Positions 35,301-43,414 of a DNA stretch of 64,000 bases are shown here, piece after piece (position 1 is the stretch's first letter; each line of letters opens with the position of its first letter). The translations under genes and the position numbers were made by a program. The notes beneath the pieces were generated by a model. That model worked only from the letters and a program-made list of their open reading frames with translations. It did not search any database and was not told the origin of the DNA. Origin of the DNA: Culex pipiens pallens (Eukaryota > Arthropoda > Insecta > Diptera > Culicidae); NCBI RefSeq assembly GCF_016801865.2, contig NC_068939.1, forward strand, positions 129,608,917 to 129,672,916, given 5' to 3'.

Positions 35301-35995
35301 CGAGTTCCTCGCGGATTAGGGCGGCGACCTCCTCGTCCGGAAGCGTCGTTTTGAGCGGGACGATTGGGAGCGGTTGCTTGTTGAGCTGCTTAGCTTTGAG
35401 TCGGGTAAGTTTCGGCTGGAGCGATTTGAACTCGTCGTCCTCGTCGTCACCTTCGGTGCCGTCTTTGGACGTTCCCTCCTTCGGGTCAGTCTTTTGCTCC
35501 TCCTCTTCCTGTAACGAAACAATCCGGTTAATTCTAGAACAAATCCACCTCCAAATCAAGAACACTCACCTTAAGCTTCACGATGGCCAGCACGTGCTCG
35601 TTCATGACCAGCTTCTTCAGCAGCTTCTTGACGCAGTCGGGCGTCAGGTTGTTCTTGGTGGCGCACCGCTCGATCGTTTCCTCGAACGTCTGGTCCTCCA
35701 GGTCTTCGGTGGTGCTGCTGGAACTGCAGGACCGTGGCCGGCGGCGTTTCTTGCGAGTCGAAGGTGTCGGCCGCTTTTCCGGACTTGCCTTCGGTGTTGA
35801 ACTGGCCGCCCGGGTTACGGCCGGTTCTTGTTCCGGTGCCGTCATCGAATCGTCGATGATCAGCTCGTCGCAGCTGCTGTCTTTACCTGTTGCGGCTGCC
35901 GGCGTCGGAGTGGCGCGGTTTCGGGTGTTGCTCCGGCGGGATTTCTTCTCGGAGGACATGGCGTAAGCATTGCTTGCAAGGTTGGCCAAGGCCAT
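21927..35995 (-). CDS. GON4L: GON-4-like chromatin regulator (GON4L, insect muscle wasted type)
   Basis: Proteins of this family act in the nucleus as transcriptional co-regulators of cell-cycle and histone genes. Six exons join in frame: 35995-35570, 35508-34890, 34826-34764, 30335-28900, 24317-22582 and 22518-21927. All have GT/AG borders, giving 1623 residues. The N-terminal 370 residues are acidic, with several Asp/Glu runs (about 240-270). DPEYVAA (about 362) leads into IDREELREVKVSKKELNELV (about 370-389), the hallmark of the family. A cysteine cluster CCCGCDC lies near 967. Two paired-amphipathic-helix-like segments fall at about 1104-1170 and 1177-1215, as expected for Sin3-type contacts. 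The last 58 residues form a Myb/SANT-like domain (SWTRDED to YEFLMEVL). Introns 3 and 4 are each about 4.5 kb and full of repeats and tRNA genes. The first ATG was chosen; an in-frame ATG 12 codons later is possible. Confidence 0.88.
24590..24960. repeat. Diverged copy of the TTCCTCACATT repeat family in GON4L intron 4
   Basis: CTCCCTAAAGTGGTTTGGGC followed by TTCCTCACATT resembles the left end of the 18181-18890 element. The rest diverges and no right terminus was found. A 151-codon - strand frame here (24484-24939) has no motif and lies within the intron. Confidence 0.35.
25540..26040. mobile_element. Unclassified insertion between two GCGATGACCTATA repeats
   Basis: GCGATGACCTATACATGTTAG at about 25517 is repeated with one change at about 26041. 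The segment between begins with (TATG)4. It is richer in GC than its surroundings and carries a TATATAG followed by AGTTAGTCTTGAGTG, reminiscent of an LTR promoter. Clear TG...CA borders could not be fixed, so solo LTR is only a possibility. Confidence 0.35.
26135..26845. mobile_element. Element with repeated AAAGGCCGAA ends
   Basis: At the left, AAAGGCCGAAT-type units are repeated about six times (26148-26240). At the right, the inverse (TTCGGCCTTTTGA and CTGCCTTTTGAG) is repeated about seven times (26727-26840). These direct repeats in inverted blocks would suit multiple transposase-binding sites. There is no coding capacity. Confidence 0.6.
26244..26322. repeat. Stable GC-rich hairpin
   Basis: GCAAACCGCGCCCGAAAAGG with CGGAAACGCATT pairs with AATGCGTTTCCG and CCTTTTTGGGCGCGGTTTGC around a short loop holding AACTTCGTTT. 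The arms are about 33 bp with at most one or two mismatches. Confidence 0.85.
27936..28407. mobile_element. TTAA-flanked piggyBac-type MITE, almost entirely foldback
   Basis: TTAA occurs at 27932-27935 and 28408-28411. Inside, CACTGGAACGCCCAA at the left matches inverted TTGGGCGTTGGAATG at the right. The arms of about 220 bp pair over most of the 472-bp length (for example GTTGGAACGGTAACTTCAAC with its inverse). A TTAA target is the signature of piggyBac elements. No transposase is present. Confidence 0.8.
28475..28660 (-). mobile_element. tRNA-derived SINE
   Basis: Read on the - strand, a tRNA-like head (28660-28595) has an A-box-like GTGTGGATCAATCGGACC, an anticodon stem-loop CTGGACTCACAATCCAG and a decayed B-box (GGTCGCCAGTTCGC). 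It is followed by a tRNA-unrelated body with GGTATTCGGTGCC and GACCCGGGAGGCGGAGTC. It inserts in intron 4 next to the TTAA MITE and lies on the same strand as GON4L. Confidence 0.65.
30392..30464 (-). tRNA. tRNA-Ala (anticodon AGC)
   Basis: A 73-nt cloverleaf with acceptor GGGGATG/CATCTCC and discriminator A. The A-box is TAGCTCAGATGG and the anticodon loop CTTAGCATG. The B-box GGGATCGATGCCC carries A where the usual TTC run has its second T. A run of eight T follows on the - strand as Pol III terminator (about 30379-30386). The gene lies in GON4L intron 3, only 56 bp before the exon 4 splice acceptor and in the same orientation. Confidence 0.93.
30538..30610 (-). tRNA. tRNA-Lys (anticodon CTT)
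   Basis: A 73-nt cloverleaf beginning GCCCGGCTAGCTCAGTCGG, with anticodon loop CTCTTAA, a canonical B-box GGTTCGAGCCC and acceptor 3' strand GTTGGGC with discriminator G. A run of six T follows. It lies 73 bp upstream of tRNA-Ala on the same strand. Confidence 0.96.
30717..31751. mobile_element. Probable TIR element with ends GCCTTTCTTACAA / TTGTAAGAAAGGC
   Basis: The two 13-base inverse ends lie 1035 bp apart in GON4L intron 3. They resemble the GCCTTCCTCAC ends of the element at 18181. No coding frame fits a transposase. Confidence 0.5.
32319..32392 (-). tRNA. tRNA-Asn (anticodon GTT), with an altered T loop
   Basis: A 74-nt cloverleaf with A-box TGGCGCAATCGG and anticodon loop CTGTTAA; the acceptor GCCTTCG/CGGGGGC has two G-T pairs. 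The T arm reads GGTTCTAGTCC where the normal B-box is GGTTCGAGTCC, so the conserved purine at position 57 is T. A TTTTT terminator follows on the - strand. It may be functional or an early pseudogene. Confidence 0.8.
32393..33348. other. Intron 3 sequence, mostly unrecognised
   Basis: Holds a decayed GCATAATTGTCTCAT piece near 32488 and a matching ATGGGACAAACTG near 32655, probably an old copy of the 20004-20395 MITE family. Nothing else could be assigned. Confidence 0.45.
33349..33586. mobile_element. CACGCAGAAAAAT MITE
   Basis: A 238-bp element from CACGCAGAAAAATAAG to CATTTTTCTGCGTG, with repeated GTTGAATCAAC and TTTTGTTGA words inside. No coding capacity. Confidence 0.65.
33992..34079. 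mobile_element. 88-bp CCGTCATCTGGGGTGACA MITE
   Basis: CCGTCATCTGGGGTGACA at the left and TGTCACCCCTGATGACGG at the right are inverse, with one mismatch. TA flanks both ends (33990-33991 and 34080-34081). Confidence 0.8.
34160..34580. repeat. Four spaced GGCAACACTG units in GON4L intron 3
   Basis: TTGGCAACACTG or CTGGCAACACTG occurs at 34161, 34311, 34447 and 34570 (spacing 150, 136 and 123 bp). The blocks between share weaker words such as GTGAAATTT. It looks like a decayed tandem repeat of about 140 bp. Confidence 0.65.
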
Positions 35996-36743
35996 GGGAT
36001 GTTATCGGCACTTTTACGACGAAAATCGGATCTAATACGCGAAACACGACATAACTTGAATGTTTTTGTTTACGTTTTGCGTGTTTGAATCAAAACATAA
36101 AACGGCATTGCCAAAAATGACATAAAAGTGATAAAGTCGAAAGACATACAACTTTATGTCAAATCAGCTGTTCTTCAGATTCTTCAGAGTAGAGGGATGT
36201 TCAATTATTTTTAACTTTCTGTGAGAATATTTGAATGAATTTTGATTCAAACGGACTTTTATCGACAGATTTTCTCCAATTTGAAATGGGCTTTTCTGTC
36301 AAAAACAAAAGAACAAATATTTTAGGCATTTTTAAAAAGACTCATTTATGTAACTCAAGGGGGTTGACACGAGGGTTGACACTCTTGAAATAATCGATAT
36401 TCACATAAGATTGATTTGGATGATTTTGTTATCTATGTCTAAGATTGCAATAATTGTTTATTTGAAACATGCATTATAGTAGAAATAAATTTTTGAATAT
36501 TATTGAATTGAATTTTCAAGTTTCTGGAAAAAAAACTTTGGAGTTCAGAAACGTCGTTACGCCCTTTAAATTTTTCATCAGCCATGTTTGTTGACGGTTT
36601 GAACTGTCATAAACCAAAACACAAAGAAAAACACTTTACAACAGATTATCGATTTTTCCTCAAAAATGATCGCCCATCCCGTGGCCATCGGTGCTCATTA
36701 GTTTGCCTCGTCCGGAATCCGAAATCCAGTCCAACCCGGCCAC
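35996..36743. promoter_or_regulatory. Shared divergent promoter region of GON4L and the C1orf43 homologue
   Basis: The two genes start 749 bp apart on opposite strands. The stretch has no recognised mobile element, unlike almost all other intergenic DNA here. No TATA box was identified at a sensible distance from either start. Confidence 0.5.
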
Positions 36744-38203
36744 ATGTTCGAGAAAATCGAGCCGGAGCTGTCCACCACCAAGAGCAGCAGCATCATCAGC
36801 TTCAAAATGGAGGAACTGTCCGGAGTAATGCTGGTGCTCCTCATCGGCGGAGGAGTCCTGGCGGTCATCATTTGCTTCATCGTGGCCAAGCGCCAGATCG
36901 TGCGGTTCACGCTGCGAGGACGGCGGGGTCCGCACGTGGCCGTCGGCCATGACGCCCGCAAGTCTATCAAGAAGGAGATCGAAAGGCGCATCGACTCCAT
37001 TCAGAAAATTTACTTCGAGCCGAGGCTGCTGTGGGACACGAAGAAGGACGACGGGGAGAAGTATATTTTGAGGCCGGACTCGAACCTGCCACCGTACTAT
37101 TACCGCATGAAGGCCGTGGACGACGTGAAGGAGCTGGGTGGGATGCGATTTGTTAATTTCTTTTAATTGGAGCCTAATTAATGAATTTATCTTGTAGAGA
37201 AAGAGATCGCCAAACAGGACGGAACGACTCGGCATCCCCGGGATAGTTTGAGAGCGTTCCTGCTGGTATCGCTGGCCGCACCGTTGAATGGGGCGGGACA
37301 AAGGTTGATTCATCAGTTTTGTGACATGTAAGTATCTGAGGAGGGTTGCTCCGCACACTGAGGGCAATGGCAATGACGGATTTACTACTGTTGGGAAGAA
37401 AGGCAAAGCAAAAAGGCAGTTGTGGGAGGAAGAAGCATCAACGGGATGTGGGAAACACGCTGAATTCTGGAAACGGACAAAGCAATGACAACGGTAATAA
37501 CAACGTGAACTACAAATAACGTTTTTGCTGGTTGTTCAATATCGGCCATGAGAGAGTTGTGCGAAGAGCGAGTATCGACAAAAGTGGCACGATCTTCAAT
37601 AAGTCAATTCAAATCCGAGTTATAAGAGGAGAATGAGTGTGTACTTGGGATCGCTGGTAACTGCCAACAACGACATCAGCTGACGATGTATAGTTCACTG
37701 ATTACACCGGTTGTCCGCTTGGTCACCATAACTGAACGATGCGGCATAGGACCAACGTGATAAAGGAAATTTATATCGTTTCAGGTACGAGCACGCTCGC
37801 CACGATCCCAACGAATTTGGTGAAGAAGAGTATCAGGCGTACCAAAGACTGCTTAAAAAAATTACAGATGCGTAAGTTAGATTCAATAAACAAGAAAAAT
37901 GTTTAAGAAACCAAAACAACTAATTTTAGGGCAAAAATGCTAAAATCCTTCAGCCACAGCCGCAAATCGTCCCCGAGCCGTACGCCGGTCAAGAAGCAGA
38001 GCAAGATGCAATCTCTGCTGGATCCGTCCCGTCTGCGGCCACCACCAGCTGGTGCAGGAGGTGGCGTCGTCGGAGCAGACAACCAAACCGCCCGACTCAA
38101 TCTGTCACTGGGCGTTCAACTGCAGCATCAGCAACAGCAACAGCCAGATTTGGACGAAAACGAGATACTGAGCATCTCCCAGTACCACGGGGAAACAGGT
38201 TAG
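36744..38203 (+). CDS. C1orf43: C1orf43/NICE-3 family single-pass membrane protein
   Basis: Four exons join in frame: 36744-37137, 37198-37327, 37785-37871 and 37930-38203, for 294 residues. The family is conserved in animals. Human C1orf43 is linked to Golgi and mitochondria integrity and phagocytosis, but its biochemical role is unclear. One hydrophobic segment (about residues 27-47) is followed by the family signature KRQIVRFTLRGRRGPHVAVG (about 50-69). A conserved soluble region follows, with YYRMKAVDD, TRHPRDSLRAFL and YEHARHDPNEFGEEEY. The C-terminal tail is low-complexity (Gly/Pro and a Gln/His run). The second in-frame ATG at 36807 has a better start context (CAAAATGG), would place the membrane segment nearer the N terminus as in the family, and may be the true start. 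Confidence 0.9.
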
Positions 38204-38815
38204 AGCCGGTTTGGGTTGGAGTTTCTTTTGTTTAGTTTTATTTTTAAAGTTTAATTATTTGGTTATTTGCGAAACGAGATATTTTAAGTTCCTTTTTCTC
38301 TGCCATCGTGCCCACACGGATGGTGACCGCTTACAGCTCACATTTGTAACGTCTTACCCTAATCAGCTTGACCAAATTGCTACAAATCTCCTAACTTCCT
38401 GTTCTCTCTCTCTCTTTCCTTTTTCTATGTGCTTTTTCGACTTCTCTCTATTTCTCTTTTTTTAACACACTCTCTAAAGAAACCTTTGCCATACACAGGT
38501 CTTTCAAAAATTGAAATGGTCTAGAAATTTGGACACAGTTCTCTGTAGGATGGTTCGTCCGCGAAATTTTAAATAAACTCTGACTAGATTACTCAATTTT
38601 TGTCGTTTTTTTGTGTTTTGGATTTCGGATAAATAACAAATGAAGCATTTGTAAGCAAATAATTTAGTTTTACTTGTTTTAACAAAATTCATCTTTTTGC
38701 GAATAGTTCACACCGCTGCAATTGGGGCAATTATGGTTAGGAAATTCTCCCCAACCCAGCCAGTGCAAACGAAACATGTCCGAAAGCCTTTAACAACATT
38801 TTAAACAGTTCCTAG
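38204..38815. other. Region between two convergent genes
   Basis: Begins with the 3' UTR of the C1orf43 homologue. It contains a pyrimidine-rich run (CTCTCTCTCTTTCC, about 38404-38465) and AT-rich DNA. No gene was seen. Confidence 0.5.
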
Positions 38816-39034
38816 TTACGAAAAATGCATGTTAACGAAATGGTCGCGACTTTTGAACGTGGATCCCCAGGCTGCGTTCGCCTTGCCGTGAGAATCCTCC
38901 TTTTTGCCGAATGTGGACGAACCCGTCGTCGTTCCAGATTTCATCTTTTGAGCGTTGCCGAAAGGTGCCTTGCTGTCGGGCTTGTTGTACGCCGACGACG
39001 AGTGCTTGTTCTGCTGGGACTTGTCCTGCACCAT
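38816..39034 (-). CDS. Small 72-residue hydrophilic protein, possible second cistron
   Basis: ATG (context CCAAAATGG) to TAA, with strongly G/C-ending codons unlike the AT-rich flanks. The product is rich in Ser, Lys, Gly, Asn and Gln (MVQDKSQQNK at the start, KSRDHFVNMHF near the end), has no signal peptide or membrane segment, and is not recognised. It begins 85 nt after the stop codon of the exon at 39219-39120 on the same strand, with no splice site evident between. It could be a second cistron on the same mRNA, or a separately spliced exon using an internal AG such as that after GTGCAG. Confidence 0.5.
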   Translation of the reverse strand: MVQDKSQQNKHSSSAYNKPDSKAPFGNAQKMKSGTTTGSSTFGKKEDSHGKANAAWGSTFKSRDHFVNMHFS

Positions 39035-39119
39035 TTTGGTATCGAGAGTGTTGATGCGGTTTGGGTGGGATTTAAAAGTGTGAGAGTTCCGTGGGCGGGT
39101 TGACGCAGTTCGTTCCTCC

Positions 39120-42100
39120 TCAGGGCACGTACTGGATCTGGGTGAGTACTTGGAATTCTAGCGGGTTGCCCGAGTTTCCTGTACGGCTGCCCTTGCGTAG
39201 GCTCAGGTTGTTGATCAGCCTGTGCGGGGAGAAGAGAGATGGGTGGGTGTTATTAGAATGGTTTCGGTTGAATGTCGTAGTTTTATATGAAAGATGGTAA
39301 AATATCACTACTGCTCAGATGTGGTTATTTTGAGTAACTTTTGCTCTTTTGTTCTTGTGCTTCAAAAGACCTTTCGAATGCATCTAAGAGAGTTGGAAAT
39401 GGTGAAGTTTTACGGAAATGCGAGTAATTTTAGGATTTTTCGGGATTTTTCATGTTTTTTTGGACCTCAAACTTCAAAGCCCGTTTTACCCCACTTCCCT
39501 TCGTCGTAGAGCGCTCATATTTGGCATGAGATCATCTCATGAATAGACAAACAAACGCTGAAAGTTTCATCCAAATCGGAGCACCTTGATACGACCTGTT
39601 TCACATTGGTGAAAAACTCGCTCTTAATTTGCATAATTTGATTGCTGCTTATAATTTTAAATTTTAGCTTGTTTATAATAAACAAAACAACTTAAATATT
39701 TTTTGAATACATTATATTACTGAATGCGAGCGATGGAATAATCATCATCGAAAGAAAATCATTGGACGTTCATCAAGGGAAAAAATCCGAAGGGAGCATG
39801 GCTCTCCTCTCTCGCGCACGAAAGATCGGTAAAAGAAATCTAAAAAATCATCATCTTGATTATTCGGCGGAACATCTTTTTCACTACTGCACTTGCAAGT
39901 GTAACGTCACACGTCGAAAAATGACCTGTCACATTTTGTAGATGGGCAATGTGTGTAAACAAAGTGAAATAAATATGTTTAAGTGGTGCTGACAAGGAAA
40001 TTCACAAAAAATCATTAGCAGATTGATTTTCTTGGAGAATTTCGGGAGCGATTTTCTTTTGCGTGATTTATCTCCTCTCTCTTTCGCGGGTGAAGAAAGT
40101 TCGCAAGCGAAAATGATTTTTTTGCTATTATTCCATCCCTGCTGAATGCAGTTTTAATGGAATTTCAGCATATCTATTTATAGAAAATTCAGCAAACTAA
40201 ATCGCTTATTAATGTTTAGTGAAATCTTCAAAATGTAAACCGAAATTTGGTCAACTATTATCCTTCGAGATGTCGGGGTATTTTGGTCTATGACCGTAAA
40301 ATGGTTGTAAAAAATAACTTGCTCTAAATGTAAAAATAAAGATCTGAGTCAAGAGTTGATGTTGGTTGAATAAATTATAAAAAATCGATTTATGTTTTAA
40401 AAACACCATAAAACATTGCAAATAATTTATATTTTCTAAGATATTTATGATTAGGAAAAAAAACAATTAAAAATGCAGCTCATTCACACAAATTTCATAT
40501 CGATATCTATCTCTCTTGTTTAAAAAGATAAAATTTTGAGATACTTATTTTAGTTTAAAGATAATAGTTTGATAAACGGTTAATAAAAAATTTAGAAATT
40601 TTATTTTTTGGTGAATTTTAATTTCTTGTATCCCATCCCTCTAACACAAGTGAGTCTTAACGGGAGTGCCGAACTACTTTAATAACACGGCAGTGGGTAT
40701 CAGACTGGTACAGTCTGAAGGAAGGTTGTGTATCGATCCCCTAGCTGATTAGATTTTGAAAACTTTAAAATATTACCTTTGATATTACCATAAAATGCTC
40801 AAGGCATGACTTTTTTATCACTGTTAAAAAAAATATTTTGAATTTGTTTAAATACACGTTTTTTTTCAAATTGTCGTAAGCTTTAAAGTTAGATTTTAAA
40901 ATGAATAATTCAAGTTAGAAAATAAGCTCAAAACATTTATTTACTTTGTTAAAAAAATTCTAAATAGTTAACTTAATATTTATTAACGTAATGTTTTCTA
41001 TAGTTATGCTGAAAAAATATCCTCTACAATTCAGCCCCGCTCTTTAAGTGCTTTGATGAATCAATTTTCCAAATTATATTTTGTCCATCAATTTTTGAGC
41101 TTTAAAAATACTTTCAAATACAGTCCAAACTCGATTATCATTGGCAAAATTTCACTTCGGATAATCGAAACTTTTTTATTTTTTTCTCTGTCTTATTTTT
41201 GATTGTCGAGCATCAGTATGACCCCTAAACTAGCCTAAAGTGATTTAGATTTTAAAATCCAAGATAGCGGCCAAAATGGCGGTGATGAAATATTGAAAAA
41301 ATGCATTTTTTTAATTTTGTTGGCAATCAACAACTCAAATTTGACTAAAATGAGGTCGCAGAACTCAAATGTGATGTAAAAAGAAAGAAAATAAAAAACA
41401 CGATTATCCGAAGTCTCATACAAAACTTTGGATAATCGAACTTCGGATAATCGCAACTTCGGATAATCGAGGCTTCGGTTAATCGAGTCTGGACTGTATT
41501 TAGAAATTTTTTTTTACAAATTTATATTTTTCCCTCGTTCAGGAGGTCATTTTGAGCAAATTTTGTTCTTTGTAGTACTATAATTCCCTTGTTTGATGTT
41601 TTTTTTCCTTATTTTTTGTATTTTTATTTACTTGTAGGGGAAATATGCCCATTTTAATCACTCTAAGCCGTTCGACCAATTCTCATCACTTTTGCCGATT
41701 TTCCGCTATTAAATCAACATTTTCAGATGTATCAACAATGGAGAGTTGCTTGCTCACTTTTGTTTGGGCTATTTATTACTTTGGAACAGTCAAACACACT
41801 TTATGAAAGCTGTAATTCATTATCAAAGTGCTGATAGGCCGATAATAGAAATAGGCTGAGAAAGGGTATAGTTCCCCTATGTTTAGTTATTTTTTTCTTT
41901 TTATGATAACATTTTTGTCATATTTTTCCAGTTATTCAATTTTTCAAATGCTTTAAAAAACCCGGAAATTTGTTTAAAAATTGACCTTTGAGCCTTTTTT
42001 TTATGGTTAAGGGTTAGGTTTGAGCTTTTATCGTGTTGTTTACTAAAATTCCAGTAATTAAGTAAAAAATGTCAGAAAAAATAAATAAATTTGAACGAAA

Positions 42101-42998
42101 TTGAAGTCGCAAAGTATGAAAAGCAAGTGGAAAAACTAATTAAGCTCTTGATCTAGCTGTACAAAATATTATATTTTTTTAATTTACGCGCAAAAAAAGG
42201 TGTATTTCTATGATAAAAAATATGCTGTATCGGCGGCATTTATCAGCAGCCGTGCCTAATTTATATCGATTTTTTTTTGCAGAACCGGAAAAGTTCATTC
42301 ATTTTTTGAAGAGCTACAAAATGAACTTCCATCGTTAATTTATTAAATAATTGAATTTGTGGCTGTTGAAGCTTCACCAAAGAGACGAAAAGTGAACGTC
42401 TGCTGTATAAGTTTCCGTCTCCCTTAACGGTACACATCAACCATAGCTTTTGCACCGAGATTTCTGTTACATACATTTTAGTATCTTCAAAACTGCGGGA
42501 ACTATCGATATATTTTTTTATTCATCCCCTAAATTACTGTCTTCGTAGTTATTTACAACAAGGTTTGACTATTTTTACAATCAGATTCTTGCAGGATTGG
42601 GTCCGTAAGTTTGACAATTTTAGAATAAGAAGACAACAACTTCCTTGGTTGCTGTGCACCCTTAAAGAAAAAAAAAATTAAAAGGTTTCCCCAATACTTT
42701 AACATGAAGAAACAGGTCACAATAAATTCAAATTGAGTGAATCTTAAAATCGGCATGATGGAGGCGCATGGTAGTGCAAATTATGTTACTTGATTATCCT
42801 TAACATTTTAATTTAATCCGCCGCGAATACCAACTCGCAATATCCACCGTCAGATCGATCTTCGAGGTGGTTTAAATTTGAATAACTTCACAATTAAATA
42901 AACTCGTTTGTTCACTTCTTGAATGCACTCACTTGCGCCTGAGTGTAAGATGACGCTTTGTCAGGCCCATGTTGCATCAGCCTTTCTTTCTTCGACAT
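39120..42998 (-). CDS. Unidentified gene: first and last coding exons only
   Basis: A short first coding exon (42998-42933) encodes MSKKERLMQHGPDKASSYTQ plus two residues and ends at a good donor (CAA/GTGAGT). It follows a leader exon (acceptor at 43087). A terminal exon begins after CCCCGCACAG at 39219 and encodes INNLSLRKGSRTGNSGNPLE and then FQVLTQIQYVP before TGA at 39120. Both show the codon bias of the real genes here. The first exon ends in phase 0, whereas the last needs two bases from an upstream codon, so at least one exon between is missing from this model. That they belong to one gene is an inference from strand, order and promoter. No family was recognised. Confidence 0.45.
39305..41120. 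other. AT-rich presumed intron or intergenic DNA
   Basis: No coding exon could be supported. It may be intron of the - strand gene whose exons flank it. A tRNA-like segment is described separately at 40685-40745. Confidence 0.45.
40685..40745 (+). repeat. tRNA-like segment, possible SINE head
   Basis: GTGGGTATCAGACTGGTACA followed by GTCTGAAGG can fold as an anticodon arm, and GTATCGATCCCC resembles a B-box. The acceptor stem is missing, so this is at most a decayed tRNA-derived SINE. Confidence 0.3.
41121..41496. mobile_element. Second CAGTCCAGACTC-type MITE
   Basis: A 376-bp element with CAGTCCAAACTCGATTATC at the left and GAGTCTGGACTG at the right, flanked by TA (41119-41120 and 41497-41498). 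It has the CTTCGGATAATCGA motifs of the copy at 13882-14324 but lacks its internal palindrome. Confidence 0.85.
41636..41879. mobile_element. AGGGGAA/TTCCCCT MITE, second copy
   Basis: About 244 bp from TAGGGGAAATATGCCC to GGGTATAGTTCCCCTA. The interior (GTTGCTTGCTCACTT, GGGCTATTTATTACT) matches the copy carried by element E at 8665-8906. Confidence 0.7.
41880..42932. other. AT-rich DNA, no element or exon recognised
   Basis: Presumed intron of the - strand gene. A 71-codon - strand frame at 42261-42476 has no codon bias or motif. Confidence 0.4.
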
Positions 42999-43085
42999 GT
43001 CTGTTTTGCAAGTTTCACAAATTTAAATTGATTTCTCGTTTTATCTTTATGTAGATTTGTCGAATGAGCGCACAAAACTGGTTTG

Positions 43086-43414
43086 ACTGATTTCATGGGG
43101 AGGAAAAAAAACACACACACAAATTCACTGGAAACTCCCAGAACAACAACGAACGGAACGACATCGATCAACCTTCGATAACTGGACTTCCTCGTTCTGA
43201 ATCATCTTCTTACCTTACAGATGGAACGAACTTAAGCGCCGAGTCTGATCGAACCAATAACATTGACACCAATCTCTTTTTTCACTACCACGAGGTCGAA
43301 ACAAAAAACTAACTTCCAACGGAGAAGACTTGAGCGTCTCTCTCCCCTTTCAATTTAGAACGACGGTCACTTTGGAAATGATGGCTGCGGCGGGACACGA
43401 ACCCTCTATTTATA
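43086..43414 (-). promoter_or_regulatory. TATA-box promoter and non-coding first exon of the - strand gene
   Basis: TATAAATA stands at 43414-43407 on the - strand within GGGTATAAATAGAGGG, a textbook TATA box. Transcription would start near 43380. About 165 bp further on, CTGTAAG/GTAAGA (last exon base 43214) is a near-perfect donor. A pyrimidine-rich tract before ATGAAATCAG gives an acceptor at 43088-43087, opening the exon with the ATG at 42998. The leader exon has several out-of-frame start codons. Confidence 0.6.
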
